In this document: positions 49,166 to 59,114 of the stretch, piece after piece
Layout: every line of letters begins with the position of its first letter
Position numbering within the stretch: position 1 is the stretch's first letter
DNA from: Betaproteobacteria bacterium
Lineage (GTDB): Bacteria; Pseudomonadota; Gammaproteobacteria; Burkholderiales; UBA3065
Reading direction: 5' to 3'
Length of the DNA: 64,000 nt
Assembly: GCA_027490755.1 (NCBI GenBank)
Contig: JAIXXL010000004.1
Span: 1-64,000, forward strand
Translations under genes and position numbers: made by a program
The notes under the pieces: generated by a model
What the model saw: the letters and a program-made list of their open reading frames with translations, nothing else
Told to the model about the DNA's origin: nothing
Databases searched by the model: none

Positions 49166-49273
49166 GTGTTCTCCGGTTATGTCTGGCCCGGTCGCGTGTC
49201 GACCGGGGATCCTGTCGGTGGCTTGAAACTGTCCGCTGCTCTGACGGCGCTCTGGCGCGGGCGTTCCCCACCC

Positions 49274-49302
49274 CTTGAAACACCAGCGCCCGGCCTCCAT
49301 CT
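49274..49302 (+). promoter_or_regulatory. Sigma-32-type heat-shock promoter for htpG
   Basis: CTTGAAA (49274-49280), a 14-base spacer and CTCCATCT (49295-49302) match the heat-shock consensus at 14 of 15 informative positions. It lies 100 bases before the htpG ATG in a 236-base gap, the longest gene-free stretch of the window; nothing else was recognised in that gap. Confidence 0.8.
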
Positions 49303-49401
49303 GCTGTCCACCACAGTCCGCCCGCGGACGATGGCGCTGGGCCGCAACTGCGTGGCCAACGCCCTCGCCCGGGACCATTCGATCATCCGCCGGAGGAACA
49401 C

Positions 49402-51294
49402 ATGTCCGACATGAAGGAGACCCTGGGCTTTCAGGCCGAGGTCAAGCAACTGCTGCACCTGATGGTGCACTCGCTCTACAGCAACAAGGAGATCGTCCTG
49501 CGCGAGCTGGCCAGCAACGCGTCGGACGCCTGCGACAAGCTGCGGTTCGAGTCTTTGGCGGACGCGAGTCTGCTTGAATCGGACCCCGACCTGCAAATCC
49601 GCGTCGGCTTCGACCAGGCCGCACGCACCATCACCATCACCGACAACGGCATCGGCATGAGCCGCCAGGAGGCGATCGAGCACCTGGGCACCATCGCCAA
49701 GTCGGGCACGCGCGAGTTCTTCGCCAGGCTCACGGGTGATTCCAAGCAGGACGCCAGCCTGATCGGCCAGTTCGGCGTCGGCTTCTACTCCTCGTTCATC
49801 GTCGCCGACAGCGTCACCGTGCGCTCGCGCCGTGCCGGACTGCCAGCCAGCGAGGGCGTCGAGTGGGTCTCGGACGGCAGCGGCGAGTTCACCGTCGCCA
49901 CCATCAGCAAGCCCAGCCGTGGCACCGAAGTCGTCCTGCACCTGAAAGACGGCGAGGACGAGTTCCTGTCGGGCTGGAAGCTGCGCGAAGTGTTGCGCCG
50001 CTACGCCGACCACATCCAGATGCCCATCCTGATGGACAAGGAGGAGTGGAACGAAGAGGCCAAGGGCATGAAGCCCACCGGCGAGCAGGAGCAGGTCAAC
50101 GAGGGCACTGCGCTGTGGACCCGGCCCAAGGGGGACATCTCCGACGAGCAGTACGCCGACTTCTACAAGCACGTGGCGCACGACTTTGAGGCGCCGCTGG
50201 GGCATGTGCACGCCCGCGTCGAGGGCCGCCAGGACTACACCGTGCTGCTCTACGTGCCGGGCCGCGCGCCGTTCGACCTCTACGACCGCGACGCCGCGCG
50301 CGGCGTCAAGCTGTACGTGAAGCGCGTCTTCATCATGGACAACGCCGAGCAGCTGCTGCCCGGCTACCTGAGGTTCGTCCGCGGTGTGATCGACGCCGCC
50401 GACCTGCCGCTGAATGTCTCCCGCGAGATCCTTCAGGAGTCACGCGACGTCGAGGCGATCCGTGCCGGCGCCACCAAGAAGGTGCTCGGCCTGCTCGAGG
50501 ACCTCGCCGAGAACCACGCGGACAAGTACTCGCAGGTCTGGAACACCTTCGGCGCGGTGCTGAAGGAGGGCACCGGCGAGGACGCCGCCAACCGCGAGCG
50601 CATCGCCAAGCTGCTGCGCTTTGCGTCAACCGCCAACGAGGGCGACGCGCAGACCGTGTCGCTGACGGATTATGTCGGCCGGATGAAGGCTGGCCAGGCC
50701 GACATCTACGTCGTCACCGCCGAGAGCGTGGCCGCGGCGCGCCACTCGCCGCACCTGGAGGTGTTCCGCAAGAAGGGCATCGAGGTGCTGCTGCTGAGCG
50801 AGCGCGTAGACGAGTGGATGCTCAACCACCTGCGCGAGTTCGACGGCAAGAAGATCGTGCCGGTGACGCGGGGCGACCTCGACCTTGGCGAACTGGCCGA
50901 TGCCGAAGAGAAACAGGCGCAGGAGACTGCCGCCGAGACGCACAAGGCACTGGTCGAGCGGGTCCAGGCGGCGCTGGGCGAGCGCGCCAGCGCGGTACGC
51001 GTGACGCTGCGCCTGACCGACTCCCCTGCCTGTCTGGTGCGCGAGGCTGGCGAGCTGCCGCCGCACCTGGTGCGCATGCTCAAGGCAGCCGGACAGCCGG
51101 TGCCGGAGTCCAAACCCACCCTCGAGCTCAACCCGGAGCACACGCTGGTCAAGCGCCTGGATACCGAGCAGAGCGAGGCGCGTTTCGCCGACCTGGCGCA
51201 GGTGCTGTTCGACCAGGCGCTGCTGGCCGAGGGCGGTGCGCTGGAGGACGCGGCGGCATACGTGCGGCGGGTCAACGCGCTGCTGGCAGGTTGA
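49402..51294 (+). CDS. htpG: Molecular chaperone HtpG (Hsp90)
   Basis: The 630-residue Hsp90 has the GHKL ATPase domain with [45 protein letters not shown] and [15 protein letters not shown]. The middle domain has [20 protein letters not shown] and [14 protein letters not shown]; the C-terminal dimer domain ends with [18 protein letters not shown]. Length is typical. A heat-shock promoter precedes it. Confidence 0.98.
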   Translation: MSDMKETLGFQAEVKQLLHLMVHSLYSNKEIVLRELASNASDACDKLRFESLADASLLESDPDLQIRVGFDQAARTITITDNGIGMSRQEAIEHLGTIAKSGTREFFARLTGDSKQDASLIGQFGVGFYSSFIVADSVTVRSRRAGLPASEGVEWVSDGSGEFTVATISKPSRGTEVVLHLKDGEDEFLSGWKLREVLRRYADHIQMPILMDKEEWNEEAKGMKPTGEQEQVNEGTALWTRPKGDISDEQYADFYKHVAHDFEAPLGHVHARVEGRQDYTVLLYVPGRAPFDLYDRDAARGVKLYVKRVFIMDNAEQLLPGYLRFVRGVIDAADLPLNVSREILQESRDVEAIRAGATKKVLGLLEDLAENHADKYSQVWNTFGAVLKEGTGEDAANRERIAKLLRFASTANEGDAQTVSLTDYVGRMKAGQADIYVVTAESVAAARHSPHLEVFRKKGIEVLLLSERVDEWMLNHLREFDGKKIVPVTRGDLDLGELADAEEKQAQETAAETHKALVERVQAALGERASAVRVTLRLTDSPACLVREAGELPPHLVRMLKAAGQPVPESKPTLELNPEHTLVKRLDTEQSEARFADLAQVLFDQALLAEGGALEDAAAYVRRVNALLAG

Positions 51295-51374
51295 GCGGGG
51301 GCCGGCGGCGCGGCGCAACGTAGAATGCCGGCTCGCCGTCTCGACGGCTTTTGCGACAAGGCGCCGGCTGCACG

Positions 51375-52304
51375 ATGCCCATCCAGTGGTTCCCCGGACA
51401 CATGGCCGCCGCCCGCAAGAAGGCGGGCGAGACGCTTGCGGCCGCCGACGTGGTGATCGAGGTGGTCGACGCGCGCATCCCCGAGGCGTCGACCAACCCG
51501 ATGATCCACCAGCTGCGCCGGCACCGGCAGCGGCCCTGCCTGAAGATCCTGAACAAGGCTGACCTGGCCGACCCTGCGGCAACCACCGCGTGGCTGGCGC
51601 ACTACGCCGCGCAGCCTGACGTGCAGGCGGTGGCGCTGTCGTGCAAGAAGCCGGGCGACGTCGCCAAGGTTCGCGGGCTGGCGGCCAAGCTGGCGCCGTA
51701 CCGCACCGGCCCCGGCAAGCCCCTGCGGCTGATCATCATGGGCATCCCCAATGTGGGCAAGAGCACGCTGATGAACGCGCTGCTGCAGCGGCGCGTGGCC
51801 AAGGTCGGCGATGAGCCGGCGGTGACCAAGAACCAGCAGCGGCTGGATCTGGACGAGAACACGGTGCTGATCGACACGCCAGGCATGATGTGGCCCAAGA
51901 TCGCACACGATGCCGACGGGTACATGCTGGCCGCCAGCCACGCCATCGGCCGCAACGCGGTGATCGACGAGGAGGTGGCGGCGCAGCTTGGCGCGATGCT
52001 GCTGGTGCGCTACGCCGACCGCGTCGCCGAGCGGTACAAGCTGGCGCCGGAGGCGGTCACCACGCTGGATGGCGAGGGCCTGGTCGAGGCGGTCGCGCGG
52101 CGTCGCGGCTTCCTCGTCAAGGGCGGCGGTATCGACCTGGAGAAGGCCGCGCTGACCTTGCTGCAGGACTACCGCGATGGCGCGCTGGGCCGCATCAGCC
52201 TTGAGACGCCGGAGTCGCGCGCAGCGATGCTGCGCGAGGCGGCAGAACGGGCAGCGGCACTGGCTGCTGCTGCGGCTGAACAGTCGGCCGACCCCGCGGT
52301 CTGA
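51375..52304 (+). CDS. YlqF/YawG family circularly permuted GTPase (ribosome biogenesis)
   Basis: The 309-residue protein starts MPIQWFPGHMAAARKKAGET at 51375. The G motifs are in permuted order: G4 (ILNKADLAD) precedes G1 (IMGIPNVGKSTLMNAL) and G3 (LIDTPGMMWPK). The RbgA/YlqF group acts in late 50S subunit assembly in Bacillus; the proteobacterial members are less studied. The C-terminal end is Ala-rich. It is 80 bases after htpG and 31 bases before pepN. Confidence 0.9.
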   Translation: MPIQWFPGHMAAARKKAGETLAAADVVIEVVDARIPEASTNPMIHQLRRHRQRPCLKILNKADLADPAATTAWLAHYAAQPDVQAVALSCKKPGDVAKVRGLAAKLAPYRTGPGKPLRLIIMGIPNVGKSTLMNALLQRRVAKVGDEPAVTKNQQRLDLDENTVLIDTPGMMWPKIAHDADGYMLAASHAIGRNAVIDEEVAAQLGAMLLVRYADRVAERYKLAPEAVTTLDGEGLVEAVARRRGFLVKGGGIDLEKAALTLLQDYRDGALGRISLETPESRAAMLREAAERAAALAAAAAEQSADPAV

Positions 52305-52335
52305 ACCCCGCCAACCCTCATCCCACGACCCGAAC

Positions 52336-55005
52336 ATGCGCACCGAGACACCTGTCACCATCTACCTCGACCAGTACGCCCCGCCCGCGTGGTGGGTCGA
52401 CACCGTCGACCTCACGGTTGCCATCTTTGACGACCACGCGCAGGTCACGGCGCAGCTGCAGGTGCGCCGCAACGCCGACGTGCCCGCGGCGGCCCTTTGG
52501 CTGGACGGCGAGGCGATGGCGCTGGTCTCGCTCGCGGTTGACGGCGTCGCCCTTGATGCCCCGACCTACACCGTCAGCGACAAGGGCCTGAGCCTGCCGC
52601 TGGCCGTTGACGCCGCGCGCGTCACCACCGTGGTCCGCATCGAGCCGGACAAGAACACCACCCTGTCCGGCCTGTACCGCAGCAAGGATGGTTACTTCAC
52701 GCAGTGCGAGGCCGAGGGCTTCCGCCGCATCACCTACTACCCCGACCGTCCCGACGTGATGGCGAGGTTCACCTGCCGGCTGGAAGCGGACAAGGCGCGC
52801 TTCCCGCAGCTGCTCGCCAACGGCAACCCGGTCGGCGGCGGTGAACTGCCCGGCAGCCGACACTGGGCCAGCTGGGAGGACCCCTTCGCCAAGCCGGCGT
52901 ACCTGTTCGCGTGCGTGGCCGCCAAGCTCGACATGCTCGAGGACTGGTTCGTCACCGCCAGCGGCCGCCGTGTGCGCTGCGCCGTCTACGTCGAGCCGGG
53001 CAAGCTGGACCAGTGCGGGCACGCCATGGCCGCGCTCAAGCTGAGCATGGACTGGGACGAGAAGCGGTTCGGCCTGGAGATGGACCTCGACCACTACATG
53101 ATCGTCGCGGTGGGCGACTTCAACATGGGGGCGATGGAGAACAAGGGCCTCAACATCTTCAACACCAAGTACGTGCTGGCCCGCCCCGACGTAGCCACCG
53201 ACACCGACTACCAGAACATCGACCGGGTGGTCGCGCACGAGTACTTCCACAACTGGACCGGCAACCGCGTGACCTGCCGCGACTGGTTCCAGCTGAGCCT
53301 GAAGGAGGGCCTGACGGTCTTCCGCGACCAGGAGTTCGGGATGGACGTGCACTCGCGTGCGGTGACGCGCATCCAGGAGGTACGCACGCTGCGCGCGGCG
53401 CAGTTCCCCGAGGACGCGGGCCCGATGGCGCACCCGATCCGCCCGGCGGCGTATCAGGAGATCAACAACTTCTACACCGCCACCGTCTACGAGAAGGGCG
53501 CGGAGGTGATCCGCATGATCCACACCCTGATCGGCGAGAAGGCCTTCCGCGCCGGCATGGACGAGTACTTCCGCCGCCACGACGGGCAGGCGGTGACATG
53601 CGACGACTTCGTCGCGGCGATGGAGGCCGCCAGCGGACGCGATCTGGGCCAGTTCCGCCGCTGGTACCGGCAGGCCGGCACCCCGTCGCTGGAGGTCGCT
53701 GGGACGTACGACGCAGCGGCCAAGCGCTACACGCTGGACGTGACCCAGCATTACCCCGAGACCGCCTACGAGCAGCGCCTGCGCGCCGACGGCCAGCCGG
53801 TCGAGCGCGGCCCCTACCACCTGCCGTTGGCGGTCGGCCTGCTGGCAGGCAGCGACGGCCGCGAGCTGGCGCCGACGCGCGTGCTGGAGCTGCGCGAGGA
53901 CCGCCAGCAGTTCGTCTTCGAAGACATCACCGAGGCGCCGGTGCCCTCCCTGCTGCGCGGCTTCTCGGCGCCGGTGGTGCTGCAGGCTGGCTGGACCGTT
54001 GAGCAGCTGATCCTGCTGATGGCGCACGATACGGATGCAGTCGCGCGCTGGGATGCCGGCCAGGAGCTGGCGACGCGGCTGATCCTGGCCGGCGCGCAGC
54101 GTATCGCCGGCGGCGATGCACTGCCCGCGGACGGCGCCCACCCGGCGTGGATCCCGCAGGCCTACGTCGACGCCATCGGCCGCCTGCTCGACTCGGCCTT
54201 CGTGCCGGGCGGCGACCCGGCCTTCGTCGCCGAGGCGCTGGCCCTGCCATCCGAGGCGATGCTCGCCGAGCAGATGAGCCCGGCGGACCCCGAGGCCATC
54301 CACCAGGCGCGGCAGGCGCTGCGTGTGGCGCTGGCACGTGGTCTGCACGCGCCGCTGGTGAGCGCCTACGAGCGGCTCACCATCCATAGCGCTTACTCGC
54401 CCGATGCCGAGCAGGCTGGCCGCCGCGCGCTGCGCAACGCCTGCCTGGCGCTGGCCGCCGAGACCGGCGGCGACGCCGACCTGGCGCGTGCGCAGGCCCA
54501 GTTCGAGGCCGGTGGCAATATGACCGACACCTACGCTGCGCTCTCGGTACTGGCCAACAGCGCCAGCGCCGCACGCGAGCCGGCGCTCGCCGCCTTTTAC
54601 GAGCGCTGGAAAGATGAAGCCCTGGTGGTCGACAAGTGGCTCGGTGTGCAGGCGATGAGCCGCCAGCCGGACACACCGGTGCGGGTGCGCGCCCTGCTGC
54701 AGCACCCTGGCTTCGACATCCGCAACCCGAACAAGGTCTACGCGCTGGTGCGCGCCTTCTGCGCCGCCAACCCGCGCCACTTCCACGCCGCCGACGGCAG
54801 CGGCTACGCACTCGGTGCCGACCTGGTGCTGCAACTCGACGCGCTGAACCCGCAAGTGGCCAGCCGCGTGGCGCGCTGTTTCGACCGCTGGCGTCGTTAC
54901 GACGCGGCGCGGCAGGCGCTGGCAAGCGCCCAGCTCGGCCGCATCAAGGCCGCGGCGCAGTCGCCCGATGTGCTGGAAGTGGTCGGCAAGTCTCTGGGCG
55001 GATAA
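52336..55005 (+). CDS. pepN: Aminopeptidase N
   Basis: The 889-residue M1 zinc metallopeptidase starts MRTETPVTIYLDQYAPPAWW at 52336. The exopeptidase motif GAMEN is at 265-269; the zinc site is H301-E302-x2-H305 with Glu324 (VAHEYFHNWTGNRVT and LSLKEGLTVF). The N-terminal saddle and the long C-terminal helical domain (about residues 560-889) are complete. It removes N-terminal residues from peptides in the cytoplasm. Residue numbers are shifted by four relative to the E. coli enzyme. Confidence 0.97.
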   Translation: MRTETPVTIYLDQYAPPAWWVDTVDLTVAIFDDHAQVTAQLQVRRNADVPAAALWLDGEAMALVSLAVDGVALDAPTYTVSDKGLSLPLAVDAARVTTVVRIEPDKNTTLSGLYRSKDGYFTQCEAEGFRRITYYPDRPDVMARFTCRLEADKARFPQLLANGNPVGGGELPGSRHWASWEDPFAKPAYLFACVAAKLDMLEDWFVTASGRRVRCAVYVEPGKLDQCGHAMAALKLSMDWDEKRFGLEMDLDHYMIVAVGDFNMGAMENKGLNIFNTKYVLARPDVATDTDYQNIDRVVAHEYFHNWTGNRVTCRDWFQLSLKEGLTVFRDQEFGMDVHSRAVTRIQEVRTLRAAQFPEDAGPMAHPIRPAAYQEINNFYTATVYEKGAEVIRMIHTLIGEKAFRAGMDEYFRRHDGQAVTCDDFVAAMEAASGRDLGQFRRWYRQAGTPSLEVAGTYDAAAKRYTLDVTQHYPETAYEQRLRADGQPVERGPYHLPLAVGLLAGSDGRELAPTRVLELREDRQQFVFEDITEAPVPSLLRGFSAPVVLQAGWTVEQLILLMAHDTDAVARWDAGQELATRLILAGAQRIAGGDALPADGAHPAWIPQAYVDAIGRLLDSAFVPGGDPAFVAEALALPSEAMLAEQMSPADPEAIHQARQALRVALARGLHAPLVSAYERLTIHSAYSPDAEQAGRRALRNACLALAAETGGDADLARAQAQFEAGGNMTDTYAALSVLANSASAAREPALAAFYERWKDEALVVDKWLGVQAMSRQPDTPVRVRALLQHPGFDIRNPNKVYALVRAFCAANPRHFHAADGSGYALGADLVLQLDALNPQVASRVARCFDRWRRYDAARQALASAQLGRIKAAAQSPDVLEVVGKSLGG

Positions 55006-55097
55006 GCGCCGCACTTGAAACCAGCCGCCCCGTCGCAATGTCCTAGAGAAGCGGCCCGTTCCATTCCGGCCGCACGTCCCGCAAACCCGGAGTCCCG

Positions 55098-56084
55098 ATG
55101 AAACGCCTTGCCGTATTCGCCGTCCTGATCACCTTCGGTCTGTCCCTGATACCCGACACCGCCGACGCCAAGCGCCTCGGTGGCAGCCGCTCGCTCGGCA
55201 TGCAGCGCTCTGCACCGATGCAGAAGTCGGCACCGCCGCAAGCTGCGCCGCAGCAGGGCGCCGCTGCACAGCAGCCGGCCAAGCCCGCCGCGCAGCCGGC
55301 GCCGCAGACCCCGGCTCAGCCCGCACCGCAAGCTGGCGGTGGCAGCCGCTGGCTCGGCCCCATCGCCGGCCTTGCCGCCGGTCTCGGCTTGGCTGCGCTG
55401 GCCTCGCACTTCGGCTTCGGCGAGGCGCTCGCCAACGGCATGATGATCGCCCTGCTGGCGGTCCTCGGCGTCGTCATCTTCGGCTGGCTGGTCCGGCGCT
55501 TCATGCCCACCCCGGGTCTGGCCACCGCCGGTGGTCCGCGAAGCGGCGGCATGGAGAGGACTCGCATGGACGTTGCGCGCGACACCTGGCAGCCGCCCGC
55601 CGCCCCGCAGACCGGAAGCGCTGGCGCAGCCAGCCCGACGGTGCCGCTCGGCGCGCAAACCGACGCAGAAGGTCATGAGCCTGCCGTGGCAGAGATGGAG
55701 GAACTCAACCTGCCCGCAGGCTTCGACGCCGACGCCTTCGTGCGCCAGGCCAAGGTCAACTTCGTGCGTCTGCAGGCCGCCAACGACGAGGGCAACCTCG
55801 ACGACCTGCGCGAGTTCACCACGCCCGAGGTCTACGCCGAACTCAAGCTCGACATCGATGCGCGCAAGGGCGCCGAGCAGAAGACCGAGGTGGTCGATCT
55901 CGAGGCGGCGATCGTCGACTACGCCGAAGAGTCGAACCGCTGGGTGGTCAGCGTCCGCTACACCGGTCGCCTGTATGAGGACGCCGGCGTGGTAGCGAAC
56001 GAGCTCGACGAGGTCTGGCACCTGGCCAAGCCGAAGAGCGGCAAGTCGGGTTGGCTGGTGGCGGGCATCCAGCAGGTCAGCTGA
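55098..56084 (+). CDS. Tim44-like domain membrane protein
   Basis: The 328-residue protein has a signal-like N terminus (MKRLAVFAVLITFGLSLIPD), a low-complexity Pro/Ala/Gln-rich region at residues 45-78 and hydrophobic segments at about 88-135. A C-terminal Tim44 domain (about 205-328) follows, with FVRQAKVNFVRLQAANDEGN, LDDLREFTTPEVYAELKLDI and DEVWHLAKPKSGKSGWLVAG. Bacterial Tim44-like proteins sit in the envelope, and their role is unclear. A weak heat-shock-like box lies upstream at about 55014. A strong terminator follows. Confidence 0.85.
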   Translation: MKRLAVFAVLITFGLSLIPDTADAKRLGGSRSLGMQRSAPMQKSAPPQAAPQQGAAAQQPAKPAAQPAPQTPAQPAPQAGGGSRWLGPIAGLAAGLGLAALASHFGFGEALANGMMIALLAVLGVVIFGWLVRRFMPTPGLATAGGPRSGGMERTRMDVARDTWQPPAAPQTGSAGAASPTVPLGAQTDAEGHEPAVAEMEELNLPAGFDADAFVRQAKVNFVRLQAANDEGNLDDLREFTTPEVYAELKLDIDARKGAEQKTEVVDLEAAIVDYAEESNRWVVSVRYTGRLYEDAGVVANELDEVWHLAKPKSGKSGWLVAGIQQVS

Positions 56085-56105
56085 CCGGCGCCGCGATCGA
56101 TACGC

Positions 56106-56137
56106 AAAGGGCCGCAGCGATGCGGCCCTTTTTGTTT
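56106..56137. terminator. Rho-independent terminator between tim44-like and msrQ
   Basis: GGGCCGCA (56109-56116), loop GCGA and TGCGGCCC (56121-56128) are followed by TTTTTGTTT. Flanking AAA pairs with TTT, so it can work in both directions between these convergent genes. Confidence 0.9.
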
Positions 56138-56143
56138 CGGCGG

Positions 56144-56725
56144 CTAGCGGGCCCGGCGCACCCAGACGAGCAACCGCCAACCCAGCAGCACCGCCACCGC
56201 CACGGTGTAAGGGAAAGGCGTCTGCACCCCCTTCTTCACCAGCCACCAGTAATGCAGCACGCCCAGCACCGGCACCGCGTAGACCAGCATGTGCAGCCGC
56301 GCCCAATTGCGCTTGAGGCGACGGCGCATGGCATCGGTCGACGTGACGGCGAGCGGCACCAGCAGCAGCAGTCCGGCAAAACCCACGGTGATGAATGGCC
56401 GCTTGAGGATGTCCTTGAGCATGGCCGGCCAGTCGAAGAACTGGTCGACCCCGATCCAGATCGAGAAATGCACGCAGGCGTAAAAGAACGCGAACAGGCC
56501 GAGCAGGCGCCGCACACGGACCAGTTCGGTCCAGCCCGTCAGTTGCCGCAGCGGCGTGACGCACAGCGTGGCGAGCAGGATGACCAGCGTCCAGGTGCCG
56601 GTGGAACGGGTCACGAACTCGATCGGGTTGGCGCCGAGTCCGCCGGTGGTGCCCAACCACGCCAGCCGCGCCAGCGGCAGCAGGCAGGTGATCCAGATGG
56701 CGACGCGCAGGCGCGCTAGAACCAC
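56144..56725 (-). CDS. msrQ: Heme-binding membrane subunit MsrQ of methionine sulfoxide reductase
   Basis: The 193-residue protein has about six transmembrane helices and the ferric-reductase-like fold, with conserved His in [33 protein letters not shown] and [20 protein letters not shown]. MsrQ passes electrons from the quinone pool to MsrP. It begins with GTG at 56725, 10 bases inside the msrP end, so the two are translated together. Confidence 0.94.
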   Translation of the reverse strand: MVLARLRVAIWITCLLPLARLAWLGTTGGLGANPIEFVTRSTGTWTLVILLATLCVTPLRQLTGWTELVRVRRLLGLFAFFYACVHFSIWIGVDQFFDWPAMLKDILKRPFITVGFAGLLLLVPLAVTSTDAMRRRLKRNWARLHMLVYAVPVLGVLHYWWLVKKGVQTPFPYTVAVAVLLGWRLLVWVRRAR

Positions 56726-57675
56726 TTGCGCAGGTCCATGCCCGTGTACAGGCTGGCCACCTGCTCGGCGTAGCCGTTGAAGGGCAGCGTATCGCGCTTG
56801 CGGAATTCGCCGATGCGCCGCTCCTTGGCCTGGCTCCAGCGCGGATGGTCGACCTCGGGGTTCACGTTGGAGAAGAAGCCGTATTCAGATGGCTGCGAGC
56901 GGTTCCATGCGGTGACCGGCATCTTCTCCACCAGGCGGATTCGCACGATCGACTTGGCGCTCTTGAAGCCGTACTTCCAGGGCACCACCAGACGCACCGG
57001 TGCGCCGTTCTGGTTGGGCAGCACCTCGCCGTAGACGCCCATGGTCAGCAGCGTCAGCGGGTGCATGGCCTCGTCGATGCGCAGGCCCTCGACGTACGGC
57101 CACTGAAGCACGCGGCCGCGCACCCCGGGCATGGTCTGCGGATCGGCCAGGGTAGCGAACTCGACGAACTTGGCGTTGCCGGTCGGCTCGACCCGCTTGA
57201 GCAACTCCGACAGCGAGTAGCCGACCCAGGGGATGACCATCGACCAGGCCTCGACGCAGCGCATGCGGTAGACACGCTCCTCTAGCGGCGCCAGCTTGAG
57301 GATGTCCTCGATGCCAAAGGTGGCCGGCTTGGCGCACTCGCCCTCGACGCGCACCGTCCATGGCCGCGTCTTCAGCGTGTGCGCGTTCTCCGCGGGGTCG
57401 GCCTTGTCGGTGCCGAACTCGTAATAGTTGTTGTAGGTGGTCACGTCCTGATACGGGGTCAGGGTCTCCGCTACTGTCCAGTTGCTCTTCTTGACCCCGG
57501 CGAGCTTCTCGCGCGGGGCGGTGGCGGCCTGTGCCGCAAGCGGCGCCAGAAGTCCCCCGCTGGCTAGCGCGGCGGCACCAGCCGCAGCGCCGCCGAGAAA
57601 GCTGCGGCGGTCGAGCCAGGTGTCGCGCGGGGTGATCTCGGAAGGGGCGATGTCGGGGCGGCGGATCAGATGCAT
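56716..57675 (-). CDS. msrP: Periplasmic methionine sulfoxide reductase catalytic subunit MsrP
   Basis: The 319-residue molybdopterin protein starts [20 protein letters not shown] at 57675. A twin-arginine signal ([20 protein letters not shown]) leads to export. The molybdenum-ligating Cys is in [20 protein letters not shown]. The end [10 protein letters not shown] is typical of YedY. It repairs oxidised methionines in periplasmic proteins, for example after hypochlorite attack. It lies 114 bases downstream of the DoxX gene on the same strand and may be part of the same stress regulon; nothing else was seen in that gap. Confidence 0.95.
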   Translation of the reverse strand: MHLIRRPDIAPSEITPRDTWLDRRSFLGGAAAGAAALASGGLLAPLAAQAATAPREKLAGVKKSNWTVAETLTPYQDVTTYNNYYEFGTDKADPAENAHTLKTRPWTVRVEGECAKPATFGIEDILKLAPLEERVYRMRCVEAWSMVIPWVGYSLSELLKRVEPTGNAKFVEFATLADPQTMPGVRGRVLQWPYVEGLRIDEAMHPLTLLTMGVYGEVLPNQNGAPVRLVVPWKYGFKSAKSIVRIRLVEKMPVTAWNRSQPSEYGFFSNVNPEVDHPRWSQAKERRIGEFRKRDTLPFNGYAEQVASLYTGMDLRKWF

Positions 57676-57789
57676 GTTCGGCTTCTCGCGGTGGGTGCTT
57701 CGATAGAGGTTGCAGGGGCACCAACAGAGACAGGCAATGCTGGCGCAGGTTGCGCCCGGCACCTGCTCAGGCGCGTCACGATGCGCAAC

Positions 57790-58254
57790 TCAAGACAGTC
57801 GGGGCAAACCCCGCAAGCGCGGCCCCAGCCATGCATCTGCCGCGATGCGTCCGCCGCCCCACAGCACCACGGCGAGCAGCAAGGCGCCCCACAGCTGGTG
57901 CTGCATCAGTGCCGCCGGCGCGATCTCGGCCAGGCTCAGCACCGCGACGAGGTTGACCACCGATAGCCCGGCAGCGGCGAAACGCGTCGCGATGCCTGCG
58001 AACAAGAGCAGCGGCAGAGCCAGCTCTCCGGCGGTACCGGCGTAGGCGGCGATCTCCGGCGGCAGCAGGGGCACGTGGTACTCCTCCTGGAACAGGAGCA
58101 GCGTGGTGTCCCAATCCTGCAGCTTGGTCAGTCCGGCGCGAAAGAAAGCCAGCCCGACGAAGACACGCGCGAATAACAGGAACAGCGACTGCGGCCAGGC
58201 CAACTGGGCGATCACGCAGTTGCTGAAGCCGACGAGACGGTTGAGCAGGTTCAT
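57790..58254 (-). CDS. DoxX family membrane protein of the DUF2282-DUF692-DUF2063-DoxX operon
   Basis: The 154-residue protein has four predicted transmembrane segments with the DoxX pattern FLLFARVFVGLAFFRAGLTK and YAGTAGELALPLLLFAGIAT. It corresponds by position to gigT of the gold-induced gig operon of Cupriavidus and to the DoxX gene of bufferin operons, where it may act in the membrane during metal or redox stress. Its ATG overlaps the DUF2063 stop by 4 bases. Confidence 0.85.
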   Translation of the reverse strand: MNLLNRLVGFSNCVIAQLAWPQSLFLLFARVFVGLAFFRAGLTKLQDWDTTLLLFQEEYHVPLLPPEIAAYAGTAGELALPLLLFAGIATRFAAAGLSVVNLVAVLSLAEIAPAALMQHQLWGALLLAVVLWGGGRIAADAWLGPRLRGLPRLS

Positions 58255-59114
58255 GCGGGGTCCTCGGTGGTCAGGATGTCGAGCAGCCAGCCGCGGGAGA
58301 TCAGCTTGGCCAGGGTGGTCTCAAGGTCGGGTTCAGGTGAACCGGCAAGCAGAAGCGGAAGGGCGTCGCCAGCCAGAGCCGAGTCCAGCCATTCCGCCCA
58401 CGCCGGTGCGAGCGGCTCGACGCGGGGCGCGAAAGCCTCGCGCCATACGACGACGGCCTCTGTCGAGCTTGTTGGCTGCACGCCATCGGCGTGCTCAAGT
58501 CGGTCATCCGGCGAAGACGGCGCCGCTGCGCCCGGCCCGGCGGAAGCCTCCCTGCCGCTGGCATCCAGCCACGTCCGGTGAAAGCCTGCCGCGCCGCGTA
58601 CCACCACGACATCAGGCTTAAGCCGCAGGCGCAGTGACTCGGCCGCGTGCGTGCCGAGCAGTGCCAGCGAGCCGACATCCATCGCGGCATCGGCGGCGCG
58701 TGCGGCACGGTGGCATGCCCACTCGATGCGGGCGCAGCCGGCAAGTTGCGGCCAGTCAGCGAGGCTCGGCTGGGCGGCCAGCCAGTCGGCGAAGCCGCCG
58801 CCCCAATCGGCGAGGTCACCGGAGCGCGGCGGCTCGGCGCGCCACAGGTGGGCGGCGGCAGACGACGCCGACTCGCCGAGCAGGTCGAAGGTGGCCGGGT
58901 ACGTCGCCTGCAGCGCGCGCTCGGCGATGGCCAGGCCGTTGCCGCGGTAGGCCCCAAGACCAGCCGCCAGTGCACCGGAGGAACCGCGGATGCGGGCACC
59001 GGAGACCGCCGCCAAGGCCCCGGCCCGGTCAGCCGCGAACAGCGCAGCAAGTATCGCCTGCTGCCGAGCCGCCTCAAGATCGCGGCCTGCATCGGTGCGC
59101 GTGACGGCGCTCAC
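58251..59114 (-). CDS. DUF2063 domain protein, putative partner of the DUF692 enzyme
   Basis: The 287-residue protein starts with GTG at 59114, overlapping the DUF692 stop. The N-terminal part (AARQQAILAALFAADRAGAL, then AYRGNGLAIAERALQATYPA and FDLLGE) is the DUF2063 helical domain. A variable C-terminal domain follows. In bufferin and gig operons this protein works with the DUF692 iron oxidase, probably by recognising the precursor peptide. The frame upstream of the GTG is shadow sequence. Confidence 0.85.
   Translation of the reverse strand: MSAVTRTDAGRDLEAARQQAILAALFAADRAGALAAVSGARIRGSSGALAAGLGAYRGNGLAIAERALQATYPATFDLLGESASSAAAHLWRAEPPRSGDLADWGGGFADWLAAQPSLADWPQLAGCARIEWACHRAARAADAAMDVGSLALLGTHAAESLRLRLKPDVVVVRGAAGFHRTWLDASGREASAGPGAAAPSSPDDRLEHADGVQPTSSTEAVVVWREAFAPRVEPLAPAWAEWLDSALAGDALPLLLAGSPEPDLETTLAKLISRGWLLDILTTEDPA

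Noticed and set aside
54342..54358. Sigma-54-like TGGCACG..CTGCA
   Set aside because: It is inside pepN coding sequence, lacks the TTGC half and has no gene properly placed downstream.
52318..55038. 906-codon open frame on the minus strand
   Set aside because: It is antisense to pepN, whose catalytic motifs are intact; no domain was seen in the antisense product.
55014..55041. Heat-shock-like box (CTTGAAA-N13-CGCAATGT) before the Tim44-like gene
   Set aside because: The -10 half matches only six of eight positions, so it is noted only as weak.
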